NCBI GenBank assembly: GCA_964483375.1
Contig: CAZABJ010000073.1
Location: 1-10,221 of the forward strand
Length of the DNA: 10,221 bases
Direction: 5' to 3'
Origin: JAUIEH01 sp964483375
GTDB lineage: Bacteria > Pseudomonadota > Alphaproteobacteria > Caulobacterales > Maricaulaceae
A program made the translations under genes and the position numbers. The notes under the pieces were generated by a model, which ran no database searches, was not told the origin of the DNA, and saw nothing but the letters and a program-made list of their open reading frames with translations. Each line of letters starts with the position of its first letter. Position 1 is the stretch's first letter. Positions 1 through 5,007 of this stretch are shown one piece after another.

Positions 1-20
1 TCAAACAAAAACACCTGTCA

Positions 21-43
21 TCCTGAGCCCAAAGGGCGAAGGA
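21..43. repeat. Dispersed-repeat-like hairpin (TCATCCTGAG...GAAGGA type)
   Basis: The segment forms TCCT-GA-GCCC-AAA-GGGC-GA-AGGA: two 4-bp stems separated by a tandem GA/GA mismatch and closed by an AAA loop. The flanks (GTCA before, CCT after) match a short repeat I recognise as scattered through intergenic regions of many bacteria, whose spurious translations end in peptides like LRMT or LRFAQDD. Only one copy is in this window, so repetition is recalled and not shown here. It could also act as a processing or termination hairpin for whatever gene lies to the left. Confidence 0.5.
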
Positions 44-128
44 CCTCGGCGCGATTGTCGCCGCCGCCGGTGCGACCCCGCCCGTCCTCTCAAAGATCCC
101 ACGTCGCTGGCGCAGCTCGGGAGGACAG

Positions 129-170
129 TTGCCCCCCGCCACGCGGCCGCGCCATAACCCGCGGCCATGA
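129..170 (+). CDS. Possible 13-residue leader peptide coupled to trmD
   Basis: A TTG codon at 129 follows the ribosome-binding-site-like GGGAGGA at 119-125 with a 4-base gap. The frame reads 13 codons (Pro and Arg rich, about MPPATRPRHNPRP) and stops with TGA at 168-170, which overlaps the trmD start codon as ATGA. The same overlap style joins trmD to rplS and the S1 protease to the OmpA-like gene, and TTG is also used as the start of azoR. The trmD start itself has no visible Shine-Dalgarno sequence, so coupling from this ORF would supply ribosomes. The same frame is open back to about base 27, so a longer unrecognised ORF is possible, but no ATG or GTG supports one. Existence of the peptide is an inference. 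Confidence 0.3.
   Translation: MPPATRPRHNPRP
145..166 (+). promoter_or_regulatory. Inverted repeat abutting the trmD start codon
   Basis: GGCCGCG (145-151) and CGCGGCC (160-166) form a perfect 7-bp GC stem around the 8-base loop CCATAACC, ending at the base before the trmD ATG. In RNA this would occlude the initiation region unless a ribosome on the upstream short ORF opened it. In a GC-rich genome such a stem can arise by chance. Confidence 0.35.
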
Positions 171-877
171 CCGCGCCCTTCGCCGCCAGCGTGCTGACGC
201 TGTTTCCCGACGCCTTTCCCGGCCCCTTGGGCGTGTCCGTTATCGAGACGGCGCGCGCGCAGGGGCTTTGGGCGCTGGAAACGCTGGACATTCGGGACTT
301 CTCCGAGCATAAGCACCGATCCGTCGACGACACGCCCGCTGGCGGCGGTCCCGGCATGGTCTTGCGCGCGGACGTGGTCGCTGCGGCGCTCGATAGCCTC
401 GAGCCCGACGACCGTCCCCGTTTGGTCATGACCCCGCGCGGCGCGCCGTTAACGCAGCGACGCGTGCGGGCGCTCGCCGCAGGGCCCGGGGTGGTGGTCG
501 TCTGCGGCCGGTTCGAAGGCTTCGATCAACGCGTGATCGACGCCCGCGGATTGGAGGAGGCCTCGCTCGGCGATGTGGTGCTGGCGGGCGGCGAGGTCGC
601 GGCGCAGGCTCTGATCGAAGCCTGCGTGCGGTTGTTGCCCGGGGTGTTGGGTGCGGAGAACTCCGCAACCGAAGAGAGTTTTGAAGGGGGTTTGCTCGAA
701 TATCCCCACTACACCCGGCCGCGGGTGTGGGAGGGGCGGGCGATCCCTGACGTGTTGCTGTCAGGCGATCACGCAAAGATCGCCGCCTGGCGGCGGGGGC
801 AGTCTGAAGAGAGTACGCGGGCGCGCAGGCCGGATTTATGGGCGGCGCGCCGCGCGGACCGGGAGAGCGAAGAATGA
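167..877 (+). CDS. trmD: tRNA (guanine-N1-)-methyltransferase TrmD
   Basis: This 236-residue SPOUT methyltransferase transfers a methyl group from S-adenosylmethionine to N1 of G37 in tRNAs, preventing +1 frameshifting; it acts as a cytoplasmic homodimer. Visible family motifs are VDDTPAGGGPGMV (53-65), MTPRG..LTQ (88-97), VCGRFEGFDQRVID (112-125), SLGDVVLAGGE (133-143) of the trefoil-knot SAM site, Arg155 (equivalent to E. coli Arg154) and SATEESF...PHYTRP (166-185). The position of the E. coli catalytic Asp169 carries Glu170. The C-terminus is shorter than in E. coli (255 residues). The ATG is chosen because an in-frame TAA lies four codons upstream; no Shine-Dalgarno sequence precedes it. 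The stop overlaps the rplS start as ATGA. rimM, usually just upstream, is not seen in the 166 bases before the gene. Confidence 0.97.
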   Translation: MTAPFAASVLTLFPDAFPGPLGVSVIETARAQGLWALETLDIRDFSEHKHRSVDDTPAGGGPGMVLRADVVAAALDSLEPDDRPRLVMTPRGAPLTQRRVRALAAGPGVVVVCGRFEGFDQRVIDARGLEEASLGDVVLAGGEVAAQALIEACVRLLPGVLGAENSATEESFEGGLLEYPHYTRPRVWEGRAIPDVLLSGDHAKIAAWRRGQSEESTRARRPDLWAARRADRESEE

Positions 878-1284
878 ACTTGATCGACCAGCTCAACGCC
901 GAAGAGGCCGAGCGCGTCCTGGGCGAAGAGCAGAAAAAACCGATCCCGGAGTTCTCTCCCGGCGACACGCTGGTGGTGCAAGTGCGCATCAAAGAGGGCG
1001 ACCGCGAACGTCTGCAGGCGTTTGAAGGCGTGTGCATCTCCCGCTCCGGCGGCGGGCTGAACGAAAGCTTCACCGTGCGCAAGCTTTCCTACGGCGAAGG
1101 CGTGGAGCGGGTGTTCCCGGTCTTCTCTCCCAACGTCGCGGAAATCCAAGTCAAGCGCAAAGGTCGGGTCCGTCGCGCCAAGCTCTATTACTTGCGCGGA
1201 CGCACCGGCAAGTCCGCCCGCATCGCCGAACGCACCACCGGCCGCGGCATCGTCGACCGCCGCAAAAAGAAGAAAGAGGGCTAG
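874..1284 (+). CDS. rplS: 50S ribosomal protein L19
   Basis: The 136-residue product is L19, which sits at the 30S-50S interface near bridge contacts. It begins MNLIDQLNAEEAERV, the normal L19 N-terminus, continues with the SH3-like core (PGDTLVVQVRIKEGDRERLQ, around 30-49; FEGVCISRSGGG, 50-61), VERVFPVFSPNVAEIQVKRKG (74-94) and the hallmark VRRAKLYYLRGRTGKSARI (95-113), and ends in a basic KKKK tail. An in-frame ATG at 838 would add 12 residues foreign to the family and lie inside trmD, so 874 is preferred. It overlaps the trmD stop as ATGA, with GGGAG at 861-865 as ribosome binding site, so the two are translationally coupled. Confidence 0.98.
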   Translation: MNLIDQLNAEEAERVLGEEQKKPIPEFSPGDTLVVQVRIKEGDRERLQAFEGVCISRSGGGLNESFTVRKLSYGEGVERVFPVFSPNVAEIQVKRKGRVRRAKLYYLRGRTGKSARIAERTTGRGIVDRRKKKKEG

Positions 1285-1390
1285 GCGCGACCGCGTTCCG
1301 GCCCCCGCCGACCGCCCGATTTCCGCTTCGCACGAATGTGACCGCGCGTGAGCGCGATCGATACTCCCGCGTGGCGTTGGTCTTCCCATC

Positions 1391-1409
1391 TGAGCGTTCA
1401 ACACGCTCA
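1391..1409 (+). promoter_or_regulatory. Perfect inverted repeat in the azoR 5' region
   Basis: TGAGCGT (1391-1397) and ACGCTCA (1403-1409) are perfectly complementary with the 5-base centre TCAAC. The repeat ends two bases before the azoR ribosome binding site. It could be an operator for a dimeric regulator, as redox or quinone sensors often control azoreductase genes, or a 5'-UTR hairpin. No convincing -35/-10 pair was found in 1285-1390, which otherwise shows no gene. Confidence 0.35.
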
Positions 1410-1411
1410 CT

Positions 1412-1418
1412 AAGGAGG
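1412..1418 (+). promoter_or_regulatory. Ribosome binding site deciding the TTG start of azoR
   Basis: AAGGAGG lies five bases before TTG at 1424. It is the strongest Shine-Dalgarno match seen in the window and fixes the start, because the protein reads in-family from that codon and no ATG is suitably placed. Confidence 0.75.
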
Positions 1419-1423
1419 CCGCC

Positions 1424-2023
1424 TTGGCGCACGCCCCGCAGACCATCTTGAAAATCAACGCATCCGCTCGCCGAGAGGGGTCGCAGTCGCGGCGCCTGGT
1501 CGATGCGGTGATTTCCCGCCTTGGCGGGGAGGACGCTTCCGTCATCGACCGCGATTTGGCCGACGCGCCGCCGCCGGTGGTGGACGAGGCCTGGGTCGCC
1601 GCGAACTTCACGCCCGACGAAGACCGCACCCCCGCCCAGCGCGACCTGTTGGCCGGCTCCGATGCGCTTATCGCTGAACTACAGGCGGCCGACGTCGTCG
1701 TCATCGGCGCGCCGATCTACAATTTCGGCGTGCCCGCCGCTTTGAAGGCTTGGATTGACCAAGTCTCCCGCGCTCGGGTCACCTTCCGCTATGCCCCTGA
1801 GGGACCGGAAGGGCTGCTGACAGGCAAAAAGGCCTATGTCGTGGTCGCCTCGGGCGGCACGACGGTCGGCTCCGACGTCGATTTCGCCTCGGGTTATCTG
1901 CGCCACATCCTGGGATTTCTCGGCATCAAGGACGTGACGGTCATCGCCGCCGACCAACTCGTCAGCCAGGCGGAGGCGCGCCTTGACGCCGCAGAAGCCT
2001 CCATAAGCGCGCTCGCCGTCTGA
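1424..2023 (+). CDS. azoR: FMN-dependent NADH-azoreductase
   Basis: The 199-residue flavodoxin-fold enzyme of the AzoR/NQO family uses FMN and NADH to reduce azo bonds and quinones by two-electron steps in the cytoplasm; the likely cell role is quinone or electrophile detoxification. The N-terminal phosphate-binding loop of the FMN site is INASARREGSQSRRL (11-25). The isoalloxazine segment is GAPIYNFGVPAALKAWID (95-112), followed by VTFRYAPEGPEGLLTGKKA (119-137) and VVASGG (140-145), all arranged as in E. coli AzoR. Length matches the family (about 200). Translation starts at TTG behind AAGGAGG. It is 139 bases downstream of rplS with its own 5' inverted repeat, so it is probably a separate transcription unit. 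It converges on ada with 13 bases between the stops. Confidence 0.92.
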   Translation: MAHAPQTILKINASARREGSQSRRLVDAVISRLGGEDASVIDRDLADAPPPVVDEAWVAANFTPDEDRTPAQRDLLAGSDALIAELQAADVVVIGAPIYNFGVPAALKAWIDQVSRARVTFRYAPEGPEGLLTGKKAYVVVASGGTTVGSDVDFASGYLRHILGFLGIKDVTVIAADQLVSQAEARLDAAEASISALAV

Positions 2024-2036
2024 GCATGCCTCGTGA

Positions 2037-3131
2037 TTAGCCCGCGCGGGGCTTCTCGCCGTCGAGAAGCGCCCGTTTGCGGTCCAATCCCCAGCGATAG
2101 CCGCCCAGAGAACCGTCCGAGCGCAGCACGCGATGGCAGGGCACGAGCAGACAGATGCGGTTGCGCGCGCAGGCCGAGGCCACCGCGCGCACCGCTTTCG
2201 GCGCCCCGATTGCGGCGGCCGCTTGGGCGTAGCTGACCGTGTCGCCCGGCTTAAGGCTGGTCAAAAACCGCCAGACGCGAATCTGGAACGCCGTGCCCCG
2301 CAGGTCGAGCGGGAGCTCGGGTTGCGGGCCCCCCTCGCTGACATGGGCGTTCAAGGCGTCAATCCAGGCGTCCACATGGGGGGCGAGGTCGGGCGTAGCC
2401 GGCTCTAAGACGGCGTGGGGAAACTCCGCACGCAGATTGGCCTGCATGCTTTGTTCGTCCTCGCCGAATTGCACGAAACACACCCCGCGCTCCGCGGCGC
2501 CGAGCACCAAGGGGCCCAGCGCGGTTTCGCGAATGGCGTACACGATGGTCTCCCCGGCGCCGCCCGACCGATAGGCGCCAGGCGTCATGCCGAGCTTGCG
2601 GGCGGTTTCTCCGTAGATGCGGCTCGCCGAGCCGTAGCCGGCTTCGTAAATTGCGCCCGCGATGTCGTCGCCCTCCTTGAGCGAGGCTTTGAGGCGCTTG
2701 AGCCGCGCGGCGTCCTGATAGGCCTTTGGCGACACGCCGATGGTCTGGGTGAAGCGCCGCTGCAGCCGCGCAGGGGAAAGCTGCGCCCGGCGCGCAAGGC
2801 GGGCGAGCGGCAACGGTTCCTCCGCATGGGCCTCAATGTATCGCGCCAGGGACGCCATGGCCTCGACATCGGACGTCGGTTCGGTGGGGCGGCAGCGCTT
2901 GCACGCGCGGAACCCCGCTTGTTCCGCTTCGGTCGCGGAGGGAAAAAAGCGCATGTTCTCCGGTCGCGGGGTTCGGGCGGGACAGGTCGGCCGGCAAAAC
3001 ACGCCCGTGGTGACCACCGCGACAATAAAGCGACCGTCAAAGCTGGGGTCGCGGGCGGCGACGGCGGCGCGCATCACCTCTTCGGCGGGCAGGTCCTGGG
3101 CGGATGAAGCGGTCGGGGCGGAGGTCGTCAT
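2037..3131 (-). CDS. ada: Ada: methylphosphotriester sensor, AraC-type activator and O6-methylguanine-DNA methyltransferase
   Basis: The 364-residue protein repairs alkylated DNA by suicidal methyl transfer and activates the adaptive response. The N-terminal zinc domain has Cys46, Cys50, Cys77 and Cys80 (GVFCRPTC, ACKRC), exactly eight residues beyond E. coli Cys38/42/69/72; Cys46 would accept the phosphotriester methyl and switch on the activator. An AraC-type helix-turn-helix region follows (about 92-187, with LARRAQLSPARLQRRF and AGYGSASRIYGETARKLGMTP). The methyltransferase domain (about 195-355) ends in the active-site PCHRV with Cys332 and GGYRWGLDRKRALL. All catalytic residues are intact. 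The ATG at 3131 lacks a clear Shine-Dalgarno sequence, but the cysteine offset supports it over Met20. Upstream is a long hairpin (3164-3194) but no convincing Ada box. Autoregulation is expected from the family, not shown. Confidence 0.95.
   Translation of the reverse strand: MTTSAPTASSAQDLPAEEVMRAAVAARDPSFDGRFIVAVVTTGVFCRPTCPARTPRPENMRFFPSATEAEQAGFRACKRCRPTEPTSDVEAMASLARYIEAHAEEPLPLARLARRAQLSPARLQRRFTQTIGVSPKAYQDAARLKRLKASLKEGDDIAGAIYEAGYGSASRIYGETARKLGMTPGAYRSGGAGETIVYAIRETALGPLVLGAAERGVCFVQFGEDEQSMQANLRAEFPHAVLEPATPDLAPHVDAWIDALNAHVSEGGPQPELPLDLRGTAFQIRVWRFLTSLKPGDTVSYAQAAAAIGAPKAVRAVASACARNRICLLVPCHRVLRSDGSLGGYRWGLDRKRALLDGEKPRAG
2048..2074. terminator. Candidate bidirectional terminator hairpin between azoR and ada
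   Basis: GCTTCTCG (2051-2058) and CGAGAAGC (2063-2070) form a perfect 8-bp stem with tetraloop CCGT. GGG before and CCC after can extend it with one bulged G. It follows the azoR stop by about 25 bases and lies inside the last codons of the convergent ada gene. On the + strand it is followed by CGTTT, a poor T tract; no T tract follows on the - strand. The stem is real; its role as terminator is an inference from position. Confidence 0.4.
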
Positions 3132-3163
3132 GCGCGGCGCTCGGTGTTGTTTTTCCGCCGCTA

Positions 3164-3194
3164 GGATGCGCGTCCGCCACTTTGGACGCCATCC
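3164..3194. repeat. Long imperfect inverted repeat between the alpha-glucosidase gene and ada
   Basis: GGATG-C-GCGTCC (3164-3175) pairs with GGACGC-CATCC (3184-3194): 11 bp with one bulged C around an 8-base loop, GCCACTTT. It lies 27 bases past the alpha-glucosidase stop and 33 bases before the ada start, both read on the - strand. It may be a terminator lacking a T tract, or an operator/leader hairpin for ada. Neither strand has a run of T after the stem. Confidence 0.45.
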
Positions 3195-3220
3195 GTTTCA
3201 TGCCCCGCCTTTGTGAACCG

Positions 3221-4837
3221 CTAAACCCTCTCGCATATCAGCCCGCCATAGGGAGGCATGCCGTCTCCTCCGCCATTCACCGAGAACGCCGGACGCCATC
3301 CCTCCGGCGCACGCCAAGACTGCGGGGCGCTTGAGAGGTTGAAGGCGCAGAGCGCCGCCTCCGGCCCCTCGCCGCGTTGGAAGACGAGCATGGCCTCATC
3401 GGCCTGAAGGATGCGTATGCCGCCGGTCCGCAGCGCTTGAACCCGCCGACGCATCGCAATGGCCCGACGGGCGATCGATAGCGTGGAGGCGGGGTCGGTC
3501 CGTTGCCCGTCGGCGGCGAGCGCCGCTTGGGCGGGGTCCGTCGGCAACCAGGGTTCGACGCGCGAGAAGCCCGCGAAAGGCGCGTCCTTGCGCCAGGGCA
3601 TGGGCGTTCGCGCGCCGTCTCGCCCTAAAGTATGCGGCCAGTTCGCGATGGCCTCTGGGTCTCTCAACCGTTCGAACGGTAGGTCGGCTTGCGGCAAGCC
3701 AAGCTCTTCGCCCTGATAAACAAAGACATTACCGCGCAGGCACAGGAGCAGCGTCATCAACTGCGCCGCCGCCGCGGCCCGATGCGCGCTCGGGGCGAAG
3801 CGAGACGCCGCACGCGGGGCGTCATGGTTGGAGAACGCCCAAGACGGCCAGTTTTCTCCCGCAAATCCCCCCTCGGCGATCGCCGCCACGGAGCGGGGCG
3901 TCAGTGCGTCAGCGTAGAGGAAATGGAAATTATAGGCGCTATGGGCGCCGTCGCGTTGGGCCACGAACCGGTCGAGGGCGTCGCAAGACCGCTCCCCGCC
4001 AAGCTCGGCGACCAGAAGCCCCTCGCCGTAGCTGTCGGTCACGCGCCGAAGCCGGGCGAGGAATGCGGCGGTGTCCGGATGGGACTGGTTGAAATGCGGA
4101 AGCTGGAAATCGACGGATCGGACCCGCGGACGGCTGTCGCAAGGCGCAGGCGGATTGTCGCGCAGGGCGGGGTCGTGCATCCAAAAATTCACGACGTCGA
4201 GGCGAAAGCCGTCCACCCCACGGTCGAGCCAGAATCGGGCGGCGTCCAACAGCGCGTCTTGCACAGGGCGATGATGGAGATTGAGGTCGGGCTGCGCGGC
4301 GAGGAAATTGTGCAGATAGTATTGGCCGCGGCGCGCGTCCCAGGTCCATGCCGGGCCGCCGAACACCGACTGCCAGTTATTCGGGGGCGCGCCATCCGGT
4401 TTGGGGTCGGCCCAAACGTACCAATCCGATTTGTCGTTAGAGCGCGAGCTGCGGCTTTCCGCGAACCAGGCATGGGCGTGGGAGGTATGGGAGTAGACCT
4501 GGTCGATGATGACCTTCAGCCCAAGCGCGTGGGCGCGGCCGAGCAGCGCGTCGAAATCCTCCAATGAGCCAAACAGCGGGTCGACGTCGCAGAAGTCCGA
4601 CACGTCATAGCCGAAATCCGCCATGGGGGAGGGGAAGAAGGGCGACAGCCAAATCGCGTCGACGCCCAAAGACGCCACATAGTCGAGTTTGGCGGTGATG
4701 CCGGGCAAATCGCCCACGCCGTCATCATTGGAGTCCGCGAAACTGCGCGGATAGATCTGATAGATCACCGCGCCGCGCCGCCACTCCGGCGAGGCGGTTC
4801 GGCCCGCCGCGGCTGGTGTGGTCGCCAAGCCCGCCAT
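3221..4837 (-). CDS. GH13 alpha-glucosidase (GH13_23-like)
   Basis: This 538-residue TIM-barrel glycoside hydrolase is predicted to release glucose from the non-reducing ends of short alpha-glucosides. Conserved regions run in order: DSNDDGVGD (35-43), region I IDQVYSH (111-117), region V QPDLN (182-186, the oligo-1,6-/alpha-glucosidase signature), region II GFRLDVV with nucleophile Asp214, region III LLVAELGGE with acid/base Glu278, and region IV SNHD with His338 and Asp339. DQVxSHTS resembles the Halomonas HaG type (GH13_23). The start is Met at 4837: GAGGAG (4845-4850) sits seven bases upstream, whereas the earlier in-frame ATG at 4891 would add 18 unfamiliar residues. No signal peptide is seen, so it is probably cytoplasmic. 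No sugar transporter or regulator is next to it; exact substrate (maltose, isomaltose, sucrose) is not determined. Confidence 0.92.
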   Translation of the reverse strand: MAGLATTPAAAGRTASPEWRRGAVIYQIYPRSFADSNDDGVGDLPGITAKLDYVASLGVDAIWLSPFFPSPMADFGYDVSDFCDVDPLFGSLEDFDALLGRAHALGLKVIIDQVYSHTSHAHAWFAESRSSRSNDKSDWYVWADPKPDGAPPNNWQSVFGGPAWTWDARRGQYYLHNFLAAQPDLNLHHRPVQDALLDAARFWLDRGVDGFRLDVVNFWMHDPALRDNPPAPCDSRPRVRSVDFQLPHFNQSHPDTAAFLARLRRVTDSYGEGLLVAELGGERSCDALDRFVAQRDGAHSAYNFHFLYADALTPRSVAAIAEGGFAGENWPSWAFSNHDAPRAASRFAPSAHRAAAAAQLMTLLLCLRGNVFVYQGEELGLPQADLPFERLRDPEAIANWPHTLGRDGARTPMPWRKDAPFAGFSRVEPWLPTDPAQAALAADGQRTDPASTLSIARRAIAMRRRVQALRTGGIRILQADEAMLVFQRGEGPEAALCAFNLSSAPQSWRAPEGWRPAFSVNGGGDGMPPYGGLICERV

Positions 4838-5007
4838 GTTCGCGCTCCTCAGGTCGCGCCCGTCTGGGACGCAATCGCCCCGGTGATGCAAGACTTATTC
4901 ATCGCACCGCGGCCGACGCCATGGCCGCGCCCGGCGCCCGCTTCAAGCCCGCCATCTTGGCGCCGAAATGATGCGGATAGATGCCCCAATCAGCGAAGGG
5001 GTCGCCT
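4838..5007. promoter_or_regulatory. Divergent intergenic region with an inverted repeat
   Basis: These 170 bases separate the leftward alpha-glucosidase gene from the rightward protease operon, so both promoters should lie here. Near the left edge is GAGGAG for the glucosidase (4845-4850, - strand); near the right edge is AAGGGG for the protease (4996-5001). In the middle CGCGGCC (4908-4914) and GGCCGCG (4923-4929) form a 7-bp inverted repeat with an 8-base spacer, a possible operator. No convincing sigma-70-type -35/-10 pair and no LacI-type sugar-regulator site was found on either strand. Confidence 0.45.

Noticed and set aside
1..429. Open frame of 142 codons on the - strand over the start of trmD
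   Set aside because: It lies antisense to trmD, has no recognisable domain, and its end simply translates the dispersed-repeat hairpin (…LRMT-type peptide), a known source of false genes.
769..1704. Open frame of 311 codons on the - strand across rplS and azoR
   Set aside because: It is antisense to two certain genes and their intergenic gap, is low-complexity Ala/Arg/Ser, and has no family resemblance; long antisense frames are expected in GC-rich DNA.
3132..3220. Ada box upstream of ada
   Set aside because: AAAGTGGC and AAAGGCGG on the - strand only loosely resemble AAAGCGCA; the match is not better than expected by chance.
4838..4891. Longer alpha-glucosidase start at 4891
   Set aside because: GAGGAG sits at the proper distance from the ATG at 4837, and the 18 extra residues do not resemble the family N-terminus.
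4958..4983. TTGGCG ... TAGATG as a sigma-70 promoter for the protease operon
   Set aside because: Spacing of about 14 bases and poor -10 match make it unconvincing.
4981..5007. Nine-residue N-terminal extension of the S1 protease from the ATG at 4981
   Set aside because: It would put a polar stretch before a standard signal peptide and would place the AAGGGG ribosome binding site inside the coding region.
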